A DNA stretch of 64,000 bases from Apoderus coryli (GCA_911728435.2 OU452207.1:14533682-14597681), one strand, 5' to 3'; positions 10,030 to 21,818 are shown, counted from the stretch's first letter. Translations and numbers: made by a program. Notes: a model not told the origin generated them from the letters alone.

Positions 10030-10135
10030 ACCTCGCATGTATGCCAATCGATCACGCATACGTACATCTCGCTTACACGCACGGTACGTGCGGCACAACG
10101 CACCGTGCGTAAGATCGCACCGTGAATACGGTAAA
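10030..10135. repeat. CG-rich palindromes in the hAT subterminal region
   Basis: Overlapping palindromic motifs such as CGCACGGTACGTGCG and GCACCGTGCGT stand out against the AT-rich surroundings. They lie about 200-290 bases inside the hAT 5' end and are most simply transposase-binding or promoter sequences of the element. Confidence 0.5.
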
Positions 10136-10327
10136 TCACGTTTCACTAGACAGTAGTTTAGTTGCTATCAGTTTAACTTTTATGCATTGTTTGAACTGGT
10201 TTGTCTTATTTCGTCTGAAGTTTGAAATAAAGTATTTTCGCGTACTTTATTGCTATGTAAAAGTTTAACGTACAGAGACTTAAAATAACGTAAGATACTT
10301 TATTTTAAAGTACGGTTGGGAACCCTA

Positions 10328-10335
10328 TGCAATAC
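10328..10335. repeat. 8-bp target site duplication, right copy (hAT)
   Basis: TGCAATAC, identical to 4684-4691; see the hAT element. Confidence 0.9.
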
Positions 10336-10953
10336 TAGTGTTTAATGACCTTGAAGTAAAAAAGTCAACCCCGAAACAAAACACATACCATATTAGATGA
10401 GGGTTCATTTTAAACAATGTTGCCGTCGGTTGTAAGATTGTTTTGTTATTTTTAAAGATTATAAAATAAAGTGGCCAATATCGGGGAGGTGGCCAAAACA
10501 GCATACGTTAATTTCCTTTTATACCGAGCCAATGAGAATCATCGTGGGCGTGTCTGCTTGTCGTAAGCCGGGTTTATACAGCATAATCATAAATATATGC
10601 ATAATAATCACAAAAGTTGAATACATTGTACTCATAGGCACCGTTACAAGAGTCAGTTATAACGCTAATATAGCTTTTAGTGTAAATTAACAAATTATAA
10701 TGTGCAATATCATACAAAACACACATTTTGAATTAAGAAATTCATACGCTTACTCATATCAAAGATTAATGTACATTAATCTTTGCTCATATTACACAGA
10801 AAAAAACTTTATAATTTTTCAACACAATTGTTCTTTATTTCTATATATTTTGTGTCCGAAATGGCACCAGAACCAATTTATATACTTTTTCTTGACAAGA
10901 TTGTGCACTTTGCTATTTATACAATTTCTGCACAAACTATATAGAAAAAATAT

Positions 10954-11610
10954 ACAAAATCTGGATTATAAAGACAACAATGTTGTGCTGTTTTTCTCTA
11001 CATTGGTTGTGTTTATTATATATAAAGAATGTAAAATAAGTATAGTTTTGATGTAATACTACTATTAATAATTATGACCACAACTCTTCATCAAATATAG
11101 TTTTTCTACACAAATTATAGAAAAATATTGCAAGAAATATGTATTTTTAATTAATATTATAAGTGATAAATTTTAAATAATTTTGTGCACTTTCCATGTA
11201 GTACATGGTTATTTTTTCTACCCACAGTAATTTACATTTTCGAAATAAATTGTTTATAATTTTTCCTTTAATTGTATATAATATATATACAAAATCTGTT
11301 TATAAAGGCAACAATGTTGTGTTGCTTTTCTCTACATTTGTTGTGTTTATTTTATATAAAGAATGTAGAATAAGTAGTTTCTATTTACTAATACTATTAA
11401 TAACTATGACAATAACTCTCCATCAAATATAGTTTTTCCACACAAACTATAGACAAAAATTACAAGAATTATGTATTTTTTATTAATATTATAAGTAAGA
11501 AATTTTAAATAATTTTGTGCACTTTCCATGTAGTACATTGGATATTTTTTCTATATACAGCCACTTACATTTTCGCAATAAATTGGCTATAATTTTGCCT
11601 TTAATTGTAT
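10954..11610. repeat. Tandem duplication of a 335-bp AT-rich unit
   Basis: The segment starting ACAAAATCTG at 10954 is repeated from 11289, with shared landmarks (AACAATGTTGTG, TAAAGAATGTA, ATCAAATATAGTTTTT, CACTTTCCATGTAGTACAT). Copies are clearly diverged. No coding content is visible; small open frames inside are by-products. Confidence 0.8.
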
Positions 11611-11690
11611 AATATATACTAATAATAATAAGTTTTTTAAAATAAAATTGTAGATAAAGTGAATATAGGAAGGTAGTATATACAGGGTGT

Positions 11691-12312
11691 CCAGAAACTC
11701 GGGAATATTGCGATTATTTCCTAAACTAAGATATTTTGCGCAATGTCTTTAAGACAATAATTTGAGGGTTTTTTTTTAAATCTATTAGAACAAGGGAATA
11801 TTAAATAGACAGGGTCAGTCCAAACCGTATAGGAAAGCAAAGTTTTTTTTTTATTTAAATGGAACACATACATATTATTTGGTTTTTGGATTCTCAACAG
11901 TTGAAAATCGTATCATCACCATTAACTTCCCTTAGAAAGTTAAGAAAGGAACATGAAAACAGTTTTTTTTTCTAACTCATCGCTGCAGTTACAGAGTGTC
12001 AAAGTGAAAATTTTACGATTTTCAACTGGTTCTTTCTCAAAAAAAAAAACAGTTGCATATTTTTTTACCACTAATTTAAATGTCAATATTAGACATTTAT
12101 AGGAGAATTCACATACAAAACAATATTGAGAGTGTCCTTTTTAAAATAACATATTTTGCTTTGCCATAACTTTTTGACTACCTAATACTTTAAACTAATA
12201 TTTGATTTATCCTTGTTATATTAGATTAAAAAAAAACAGTAAAATTTTTGATTTAAACACTATCTTAGTGTAGTAAGTAATCGCAATATTCCAGACTCTT
12301 TGGATATCCTGA
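11691..12312. mobile_element. MITE with CAGGGTGTCC terminal inverted repeats
   Basis: The left end CAGGGTGTCCAGAAACTC followed by GGGAATATTGCGAT is mirrored at the right end (reverse complement begins CAGGATATCCAAAGAGTC then TGGAATATTGCGAT). About 620 bp, no coding capacity. The target duplication is not clear. Confidence 0.7.
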
Positions 12313-12785
12313 TCGGTAGGTAGGTAAAAAAAGGCTTGATGAATTTTGTTAGAATAGTAATCAAATAATTAAAAAAAAAAATAACGTACCACAGAAAGTT
12401 TTTTTGAAGCCTCCTGTTAAAAAAACAGTTTAAAAAATAAACGTATACCTATCTTAAATACCTATAAATATATAAATAGGTAATTCTCTTACAACTCAGT
12501 TCTAGTGCATATCAAAAACTTCTCCTTTAAATATTTTGGTCATTTTTAAGATGAAATATTAATCGGTTTAACTCATTGAAAGTATCGGAGCACTTAAAAC
12601 ATAAAAAAATCATTTTAAATTAGGTGCAAGTTAAGATTTAAAAAAAGAATAAAATATATATATTGCATCTAGATATAGCATTAGGGTAAAACTCATTCAC
12701 TTGCTTAAGATATCAAATCAAATACGCATAATTTAAAAAAATAAAACAATTGCACACAAAAATTTATATAAAATTACGTAATTAA

Positions 12786-15700
12786 CTATATAGATAATTC
12801 CTTTTGAATGTCAGCAATTAAAGAAATCACTGAGGAAAAGCTTTTGTCGTATTTCGTTTTTATATTAAAAAAAACTTGTTGTACGATCATCCACGTAATT
12901 TCACTTTCATATGGATAATTAGCTCCCAAAGCATGATAAATTTTAAAACACAGTTCAATGGCTTTAAGTGGTGTCTCTAATTTGTAAAATACGTTATTTA
13001 TAGAAACATAGGAGGAACTATCCTGATAGGGATTTCCAACAATAACAGGTATTGGTTGAGCTGTAAGGCCATAGGTAAGGTACTTTGCTGATCTTCTTTC
13101 TAAAGATGGCTTCAAATCAGCCGCGTCCTATATAGAATCAACGTTTAGCAAACAGCAAAAAAAAACTGTCAAAATCTTACGTTTACGCGAAGAATGAACC
13201 CATCCACTAACTCTGCTTTACTCGGCTTCCAAAAATGAGTTCCTTTTTTTCGTTTTAGAGGGCACTGCAATAGGAGTGGTAAAATTTGAAGAGATAGTAA
13301 GGACAAATTATCTAAAAAAAATAAAATAAAAATAGGAATTAATAAAAATCTAGTGATATTTGTTATTTATTCTACAATTTAATGAACTATTAAAATAGAT
13401 TTATTTTTTGATTTCTGGGGTATTTTATAGGGTATTTTTATAGGTACAGTATAGTAATGCAAATTTTTTTGTGAAAATATAAAAACATAATACATTTAGA
13501 TTTAGACATACCTTAAAAATATATAACCATTTTCTTTTTCTTAACTATTCAAAAATAAAACAGATCATTAAGGTACCTATATATTGATTACTTTATACTA
13601 TATAAGTTTAGTATACAAAAATGTCTTGTAGTTGCAAATGCCTGATGAAGATGCAAAAATGGCATCGAAACGTTGCTTTGAGATTTTTGAAGTTTATTTT
13701 TTATTAGAACCAAATACCCCAAGAAACCAAAGGAAACCAGGAAAATGTACACCTATAAGAAGTCTCAAAAAACGGAAAAAAAATCATTAATATAATATAA
13801 AGCATTTTTTCAAATGTAGGTACCTACCTTCTGTAGGATTCGGACACGTTTCCTTGAATTTTTCCAAATATTGATTTATGTAGCCATCATCTTTTTTCCT
13901 TTTTGCAATTACTAAAATATGTTCTGCAAGAACCTGGCATTGATGGAAAAATATATTTTTTTTCCAGGGAATAACTTGTCAAAATCAGCCTCTAGCTAAA
14001 AATAATAATAACAATAAAAGGCCTTTATTTTAACTATATTTGACAACAAAATATAAAAAAACCACGTGTGATTACTACCTACCAATAAATATCCCAAGGG
14101 CTGATTTAGCCCCGGAAATGTTGAAAAATATTCCCCTATAGAAGGAATTTCCTTAAACCTCCTATCAAAAGTAGCTTCCCATAAACTACAAACATCACTA
14201 AATGGCTCTGTGTTGTTTTTCAGCCATTGTATGTTTTCATCAAAGTCAATAATAGAGGGTTCAAAAGAGTCACTTTGGTCTGAATTGGTTTCAGTGTCTG
14301 AAAGAACACCACCGCTCCGGTAATACCGTCTTTTAGAAATGTAGGCGCTCCAGAGTTTCCCCCTTGCCGTGATTGGTTTTCCACCAACTTTTTTTACATA
14401 AGGCTGATAGTATATTGATGGGTCCTCATGAGGGAAAATGTCGTAGATTTCTTTAGCCAGTGTGATGAACCTTGCAGTAGATATTCTAAAAATCACAAAT
14501 AAAAGTTTCATCCAAAAAGTCTGCAACATACTGGATTTTTTTACATCCGGTATAACCGAAAATGCAAGTTATTTTCACAAAATGTCCATAAAACGGCTTC
14601 ATTTTGCGAAATACAAAAAATTATTAAGAATAAACTTGCTTAGAATATCATTTTAAATCTTTAGAAATATACTATACCAAAATTAGAGGGTGTCCAAAAA
14701 TCCTCAACAATAAATTTTTCAATAACCCTCTCAATTTTTGATATTTCTAAAAATAAAACTATTAAGTGTCATATATCATTTGAAAGATGAAAAATATGCA
14801 ATTTTAATGGTTAAAAAAATCAGGGTGGTTACATTTAAAAAAAACATAAGTTTGATAGATATGTTAAAACTGAGACCAAATAAAAAAATTAAATATACGC
14901 CTATTATAATATATATAAAAACGTCTATCAAACCCCATTCATATATTTCGAATATCTAATAGTTTCCAAGATACGAGAGGGGTCGGAAAAGTGATTTCTT
15001 TGAATTCGGCCCTGTATCTCGAAAACTACATGTGTTACCCAAAATATGATTAGGGCATCGTGAGTTTCACAAAAAAGAAACAACGTGTCGCGAAAACCGC
15101 ATCCCGCTAACTTTCACAATAACGGAGCTACCCTGCAATTACAATGAAATCTGGACACCCTGTACACCACTGTAGCAGAATTCAAATTACTACTCCACCC
15201 AGTACCTACCTACTCCTCTTCATAAATTTTTATTAAAAAGAAAGCTTTTTTTTTTGTTTAAGTAGTTAGAAAGTATCACAAATTTTCAAAAACAATTAAC
15301 CAACCTTCTAATAATAGATACCCAAAATCCCCTTAAGTAATACATCCTAAAAATATTGACAATTAAAATTTTACTTTTATGTTTTTATTTCTACACAGCT
15401 ACAAAATAATAATTTACAAAAAAAAATAACATGGATACTTACTGTTTGTTTTCGGTCTGCTTCAATTCATTGTATATGATCAGTCTACTGAGATCGCCCC
15501 GTAAAAAATGTTTATTTTTGTTGTAGGAAGCGTATATTATTCTACCTTCCTCGCAGGTGTCTAACAATTTTTTAACACTCTAAAAATAAGTAGAAAAATA
15601 AACTGTTGCCCTCGAGGCACGAATAGCTCTCCATATTTAAGTGTAAAAGTAATAATTTTATGACCTTTTTGTCATTTATCTAAATTTAATAAATTTTTGT

Positions 15701-17878
15701 TTTGTTTTAGATATCAGCTATTTCTTTTTTTTTGTATCGGGTTTTGTGCCTTTTTCTTCTCTTTGGAGGCACTATTTATACGCAGATATTTTATATTTCA
15801 GATCTAGGCCAAATTCTTGTACGCAAAATAATTGATTTTTTTTTAGTTTTATTATAAAATTTATTTTGCCCCCTTTTCTACTATTTACGAACGCCTATGT
15901 AAACAAAATTGTTATGCTGCATGTTGTAGGTTATCCGTTAAGTGGTTTTTGAGTTATCACGGATACAAATTTTTTCTGACCCTTTTATAGAATTTTCACG
16001 GACGCCTATGGAACATTAATTTTTGTCGTGTATTTTTAACACCAACTCAACTAGTTAAATATAAAAATTTTTACATTTTAATTTTTTTTTATTTTACCCC
16101 TTTTTCTACTATTTACAAACGCCTATGTGAATAAAAATTTTATGCTGCATTTTTTAGGTTATCTTATATCAAGCTATATATAATTAGCCAATTTTTCTGG
16201 TATATTTGGGAAACGTTTTTTTTTTCGTTTTTGACCCTTTTTTTAAACTATTTTCGAACGCCTGTGTGAACCAATTCTTTTATGGAATATTTTTTAGCTT
16301 ATATTGTATCACAACTATGAAAAATTATTCCATATTTCGAATAAGTTTAGGAAATATATATTTTTTATGTTTTGACCCCTTTTCCACTATTTACGAACGC
16401 CCATGAAAGTAAGTTATTCATGAAACATTTTATAGATTATATTCTATCAAAACTATAAATAATTAGTTAATATTTCTGCTATTTTTAAGAAATATGTTTT
16501 TTTTAATCTTTTTTACCCCATTTTACACTATTTCCGAACGCCAATGTGGTCTAATATTTTATGTTCAATATTTTAGGTTATATTCAATTAAATGCGTAAA
16601 AAATTATGCAGTATTTCGGATAAGTTTAAGAACTATAATTTTTTTTAATTTTTGAGCCCTCTTTTAAACCCTTTGCCTACGCTCAATGTTTCCCAAAATC
16701 TAATCAGCTCCTTGACATGTCCAATAGTATTTTTGTACCAAATTTGGTTAAAATCTGTTAAGCGGTTTTTGCGTTTTCGTGGATACAGACAGACAGACAG
16801 ACATTTTTTTAAAACTACTTATTTATGTATAAAATGACCAAAAACAAGTAAGTATTTCCGGTGAAATTAAAAAACATTTTTTTTTTCATGAAACTATGAT
16901 TCTCCATATATACATATATTACATATATGATATGGAGAGCTAATAAATTGCATTCGTGCGGTGAGCTTAATAATTATTATAAGATCTTACGTTATTTGCA
17001 TTTGGTCCAGTTGGTTGTATCAAGCCCTCTGTTGCACCATAATATTTTGAAGATTCAGGTTCATCAACATCTGATACGTCTATTATAATCGGCTTTGAAA
17101 TAGCTTCAGAAAATATCTGAAATTAAAGAATTATAAAACCATAAAATTCTAAATAGGACGAAAATATGTAATTCACCTTTTGTGAATTGAAATGTTTTAT
17201 GAATTTTATCCTATGGCCTAACACTGGAATAAGCTCTTTTATGTCACTGGTTGTTAGTGATTCGAAACATTCCTGATCAATATGGTTTTCTAAAAAAACA
17301 AAAAAGTATAGAAAATATTTTGTTTTATAAACCTTTCATAATACTACTTAAAACAAGAAAAACGTAGATCTGCATGTCTATATAATTTACAATTTACAAC
17401 TAGGTATGTTTTTTTTTTAATAATAAAATAATAAAAGAACCGAGAAAGAAACGTCTATACGTTTATATATTATATAATATGTTTCCTCAGATCCACGGCA
17501 AGTGCCAATTAAATAATGGAATGAATCCTGTTGTTATTTTTTGCTTTTAAGGGATACCTATCTATTATAGGCAGGTACCTATTTTGCCACTCATATTACT
17601 TTCCTATTATGGAAAATTAAACTAAAACCACAGCTAATGTGTATATTAGCTGTGGTAAAACTGTTCAATGAAGATTTCAGTTAACAGTCAACCCTAAAAC
17701 ATATTATTGTACCTACATAATGTGTACCTGTTGCATTATGTAGCTGACCGCGAGGTATAAAATAAACGGAGAGAAAGACACTAATACTAATTATTTCTTT
17801 TATGAACTTACCTTGAAACTTTGGTGTTAGATCTTCAAGACCCCACTCTATTAATTTTGTTTTTACAAAATCGTCCAT
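12786..17878 (-). CDS. SAM-domain protein, SAMD3-like, eight exons (489 aa)
   Basis: Exons on the minus strand: 17878-17812, 17289-17177, 17116-16991, 15579-15443, 14485-14079, 13974-13828, 13311-13181, 13127-12786. All introns are GT-AG, phases agree at each join and the total is 1470 nt including stop, which supports the model. Residues 1-62 form a sterile alpha motif (WGLEDLTPKFQ, IDQECFESLTTSDIKELIP, GHRIKF). A short acidic linker follows, then a region of about 350 residues with ARFITLAKEIYDIFP and GKLWSAYISKRRYYR (residues ~150-200), as in SAMD3-like proteins. SAM domains mediate protein or RNA interaction; the role here is unknown. The join of exons 5 and 6 (14079/13974) is the least certain. 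The gene has no broken frame, so it is either a host gene or a recently amplified copy. Confidence 0.72.
14685..15172. mobile_element. MITE in intron 4 of the SAM-domain gene
   Basis: AGGGTGTCCAAAAATCC near 14687 faces the inverted end TGGACACCCTGTACA near 15153-15167. About 490 bp and non-coding. The ends resemble those of the element at 11691 but the interiors differ, so these are related MITE families sharing terminal sequence. Confidence 0.65.
15613..16965. mobile_element. Non-coding element with inverted ends and a degenerate tandem array
   Basis: GCACGAATAGCTCTCCATAT at about 15616 and its interrupted inverse near 16931-16960 (ATATGGAGAGCT ... ATTCGTGC) bound the segment. Between 15860 and 16800 about six diverged units of 140-170 bp each carry the phrase TTTCTACTATTTACGAACGCC followed by TATG; the last is followed by the tetranucleotide run CAGACAGACAGACAGACA. 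It lies in intron 3 of the SAM-domain gene, on the 3' side of exon 3. Confidence 0.65.
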
Positions 17879-17881
17879 TAT

Positions 17882-18555
17882 TCAATAATTACCTAGTAGA
17901 GCACATATTCACGATACACAAAGTTCAAAAAATACTGAAATGATATGTACTATATTGTATGTAGTAATAGGTACTCAATAGATTGAAAAAGTGACCCCCA
18001 CAACCAAGTAAACAACTAAAACAATAAGTTAGACAGAGATAGCAAAACGCTAATGCATAATCTGCAGCAGAGTGGAATTGGCGGGAGAGCGTCTAGACCG
18101 TTATTGCATAATCAGCGTTGCGAATGCTTCTGAATTTGGACTGTGTCTAGAGAAAACCCAATTTATTTATTCATTTATTTATTTTCATTTGAAAGTTTCT
18201 TTAATGAAAATAATATAAGTAGTAAGTAGGTATATATCTTTACTATAATATTTGAGGTATTCTAATTTAAAGCTGTTCAGTTGTGTACACAAATTAGGTA
18301 GGTGATCGTCAGGGTTCGGGTCGTGTCTGATTATAGCGGCATTTTCAGTGTTTCTCATTATTTTTTGCTTTGCGAAATTTATAGATGGCGGGGTTATTAA
18401 AGAAAATATGGATTAATAATTATGTGCCTACGCGTAGGATATTTTGGTATACAAGGTTGGCAACACTGTTACCGATTATGTTATTTTGTATTTTGCTAGA
18501 GAGAGAAAGTCAAAATATGCATTTGACGGTTTTATTTATAAAAAACAATGGGATT
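17882..18555. other. Intergenic: 5' flank of the SAM-domain gene
   Basis: No further exon is evident. The stretch between the SAM-domain start codon and the PIF/Harbinger element presumably contains that gene's promoter, but I see no decisive core-promoter motif. Confidence 0.4.
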
Positions 18556-18684
18556 TTAAGGTGCCTACAGACACACAAACATCCCTTGAGATATGTACGC
18601 GCGTACAAGTCTGCGCGTACATGTACGTTTCAATAGAATTGCCTACACACCGCAGATAATTTTAAATCCAGTTTCATAACCAAG

Positions 18685-21026
18685 ATGGCAGAAGTAAGTG
18701 ACAGTGATTTAAATTTATTAGCAGTGGCGTGCGCGTGCATAATAAAGAAGACACAAAACCGAATATTGAAAAAACGAAAGCCACGAAGTAAATGGGTAAA
18801 GGAATGGTTGTTGAAGCGCGATCGATTTTCACATGTAAATCTTTTGGAAGAACTTCGATTAGAACCGGATGATTTTCGAAATTATCTCCGTATGGATGAA
18901 GATAGCTATGTATTTCTTTTAAATTTGGTAACACCATTAATACAGAAACAAGACACCAGCATGAGATCTGCAATATCACCACATGAAAGATTATCAGTCA
19001 CGCTTCGATACTTAGCCACTGGGAGGAATTACGAAGATTTAAAATTTTCTAGTATTATCTCACCTCAATCGCTAAGTAAAATTATTCCGGAGACTTGCAA
19101 TGCTATTTATCAAGTATTAAAGGATGAGTATATGAAGGTATGTAGATGTCACTAAGGAAAATAATATGTTAATTAAGGGTTCGCGAAAATAATATACTTT
19201 TTTAAGGATTTTAATTATTTTTATTAGTTAAATAAACATAGGTATTCAAAGTCAACCTAAAGTTTGATATAAGTAAAAAAAGCTAAAATACATTCAGTGA
19301 TTTTTTTGTATTAATGTTAGTTGGCCTGAAAATTGGTTAAAAAATTTACAAGATTCTCTGTTATTTCTTCTTTGTCAGACTGTTGTATGGAGGCTCGATC
19401 GTTATTATTCTTATTAGATGAACATAGCTGAGTAGTAGGTACTTGTATTAATGGTTGCATGTCTTGCGTTTGAAATGAATAGGTATGAAATGCATTTTGT
19501 GGCGCATGTTGCTGGGGCGGTAGATGAGTAACCTGTAGTGGATAGGTATTATGCTGGGGATAATAATATGAACCGACGGAAGGATCTCTGTTTAAGGCAA
19601 CTTGGGGATCATTGCGTGTTGGATCGAGTAGGGAAATAATTTTGGTTGTTTGCGTAACATGTCCCATTTCTGCTTCAAACAATAAGTCATTGATGAGCTT
19701 TTCAGTGTATAATCTTGTTTCTTTTGGGAGTGTTCTTAATTTCGCTGCAACATTATTGCCGAAAATAGTGAATTGGTCCTCATTACTACGACGTAGTCTC
19801 TCAGAAACAAGAGTAAGAATTTCGTCGGTCTGGTCATCTTTTTTAGCTGCCATGCGTTTTTTTGTGGAACGACTTGAATAAGGTGTAAACGACTGGTTTC
19901 CATGAGTTTCATACCGACTTCTTGGTCGGGAATCCAGTGGGCTCTGTATTGAACTACTATGTGCTTCGGTATCGCACTCTGGTCTATTATAGGTTCCATT
20001 GCTAGTACTTAGTCGGGAATCTTCAGTGTCTGGTCCTGGTTCATTTCTAATTTCCTAAAACAAAAGATGTACTCTAATTATGTCTGAAATAGTTTATATT
20101 TTTGGAGATTTCGAGAACGAGGTTTTTAAAGTAAAACTTTCAATACATCAATGTAATCTGGGTTTTATTAGAAAACCGTAAATTAAATAGTTATTTTCTA
20201 ATTTACTATATATTTTTTTCAGTTTCCTACAACAGAGAATGAATGGAGAACAATTGCAGATGATTTTGAAATGAAATGTGACTTTCCGAACTGTTTGGGT
20301 GCCGTTGACGGCAAACATGTTAATATAATTCCTCCTGCTGGAAGTGGCTCATATTTCTATAATTATAAAGGAACACACAGTTAAGTGCTCATGGCTATAG
20401 TTAAAGCAAATTATGAGTTCATTATGGTTGATTTTGGGGTAAATGGTCGGATATCTGATGGAGGAGTTATTGAACACACCATATTTTATAAAAAACTTAA
20501 AGATGGGAAGTTGTCTTTACCACATCCAATAAAACCTAAATGCAGTAAAAATAGATTGCCATTCGTTTTCATAGGCGACGAAGCAATTTCCTTGCGCTGC
20601 GAGTTTCTGAAACCATTTAGTCAGAAAGAACTTAATCATGACAGAAAAATTTTTAATTACCGGCTCTCACGAGCAAGATGTAAAGTTGAAAATGCTTTTG
20701 GCATGTTAAGTGCGCGTTTTAGAATATTTCATGGAGCCATATCCATTAGTTTAGAAGGAATTGAAAAAGCTGTCCTGGCTTCCTGTATTTTACATAACTA
20801 CTTAAGCCGAAAGTGTAGAACTTCATATGTATCAGAAGATAACGTTTACAAGGAAAATATACAAGACGGTACAATAGATTTAGGATTAGAAGCCACTGGA
20901 ATGACAAGACTGCAACGCGGTTATAACCGAAGAAGTAGCAATGATGCAAAAGAAGTTAGACTAATGTTTACGAATTATTTCTGTCATGAGAGTAGTCTGT
21001 CGTGGCAAGAAAAAATGATTCATTAA
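18685..21026 (+). CDS. PIF/Harbinger transposase, two exons, one premature stop
   Basis: Exon 1 is 18685-19137 (donor GTATGT); exon 2 is 20223-21026 (acceptor TTTTTTTTCAG). Together 419 codons including the final stop. Catalytic triad of the DDE_4 type: Asp180 in LGAVDGKHVN, Asp270 in FIGDEAISL and Glu307 in RCKVENAFGML, with the spacing usual for PIF. The N-terminal part has the helical region with YLATGRNYEDL and SQSLS-like spacing. The frame is broken by a single TAA at 20382-20384, replacing one residue of the KGTHSxVLMAIV motif; all else is intact. It would cut the element at 3-bp T-rich sites with help from the MADF partner. Confidence 0.88.
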
Positions 21027-21509
21027 TTTTATAGACCGACTGTAGTATGTTTTAGATATCTTATTAATAAAATATTACTATATAACAGTTTATTTACTTA
21101 CCTCTTCTTTATCTAAATCAGAATTTTCATTCTCCACATCATCGTGTGGTATGTTTGATACAGACGACCTCGGCATCTCTTGGTCTCTTAAAAAAAGTAA
21201 CAAATCGTAATACCACAAATGTGGCGTATATATGTCTTCGAATCCAGCCCCTGATCTTTTTGACTCTTCAATTTTTTTGGTTTCTCTACGGAATCCAGAA
21301 CGTAAACTATTTATTTTGGTTTTTATCAATTCTTTTGTCGCCGTCTTATCTACTTCTTTCCACTTTTCGACCAATATTTTATACGCATCGTTTTTTTTAT
21401 TCCTATTCATGTAGTCTTTGGATTTAATTTTCCATAAACAGGGATGAGATTTATAAATGTCAATAAATTCTGTTAAAAATTCTTTAGAATAATTTCTGCT
21501 ATCAGCCAT
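19317..21509 (-). CDS. MADF-domain partner protein of PIF/Harbinger, two exons (381 aa)
   Basis: Exon 1 is 21509-21102 (donor GTAAGT), exon 2 is 20054-19317 (acceptor TTTTAG); phases agree. Residues ~5-95 form a MADF (Myb/SANT-like) domain: FLTEFIDIYKSHPCLWKI, then YKILVEKW, KTKINSLRSGFRRE and PHLWYYDLLLFL. Near residue 270 a BESS-like segment (FGNNVAAKLRTLP ... INDLLFEAEMG) follows. In this superfamily the second protein helps bring the transposase to the nucleus and to the ends. Its exon 2 lies inside the transposase intron and the transposase exon 2 lies inside its intron. No frame damage is seen. Confidence 0.88.
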
Positions 21510-21818
21510 GATTTAATTAAAATCCAAGAAAATACAGTTATAATAATATAACACCCGGAGGAGGTTGTTGATAAAAAAAGAACACAATAAACACGAACCG
21601 CACTGATATTATCCTTGATCGTAAATGTGTTTTACCTACACACAGAGAGATTTGTGCGTGCAACTTAGTACGCGCGTACAAAAATTCAAGCTGTGACTGA
21701 AGACATCTTCGACAGATATTTTAAACAGATATTGTCTACAGACTGACGGATATGCACGCGCAGACTTGTACGCGCGTACATATCTCAAAGGATGTTTGTG
21801 TGTCTGTAGGCACCTTAA

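Larger units (their letters stand above)
4692..10327 (-). mobile_element. BED-hAT transposon (5.6 kb including a nested pogo-like element)
   Basis: Ends are TAGGGTTGCCAAC at 4692 and, inverted, TAGGGTTCCCAAC ending at 10327 (12 of 13 matching), flanked by the exact 8-bp duplication TGCAATAC. It carries the hAT transposase on the minus strand. Without the nested element at 6964-9758 it would be about 2.84 kb, typical for hAT. The 5' side (about 9990-10327) holds CG-rich palindromes that look like subterminal transposase sites. It is inserted in the outer pogo-like derivative. Confidence 0.92.
3208..10503 (-). mobile_element. Outer pogo-like deletion derivative, split by a hAT insertion
   Basis: The sequence CTGTTTTGGCCA starts near 3208 and its reverse complement ends near 10501, giving a candidate terminal inverted repeat. 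Further TTTTGGCCA motifs sit inside at about 3256, 4370, 4419 and 4465, as expected of subterminal binding sites. Between them lie an HTH gene and a pogo-type tail but no DDE catalytic domain. Without the 5.6-kb hAT insertion and one target copy the element would be about 1.65 kb. The exact ends and target duplication are unresolved: the bases outside CTGTTTTGG do not give a clean TA on both sides. Confidence 0.6.
18560..21814 (+). mobile_element. Complete PIF/Harbinger transposon (3255 bp)
   Basis: Terminal inverted repeats of about 60 bp (GGTGCCTACAGACACACAAA at 18560, inverted at 21814) differ at only one or two positions over the first ~55 bases. TTAA lies outside both ends; whether the duplication is TTA/TAA or TTAA cannot be told because the site is palindromic. 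Palindromes TGTACGCGCGTACA occur inside both ends and a related TACGCGCGTAC at about 21670. It carries the standard two genes, a transposase (plus) and a MADF/Myb-like partner (minus). Confidence 0.93.

Noticed and set aside
10954..11610. CRISPR-like or regulatory array
   Set aside because: Only two long diverged units; this is a eukaryotic genome with no cas-like genes.
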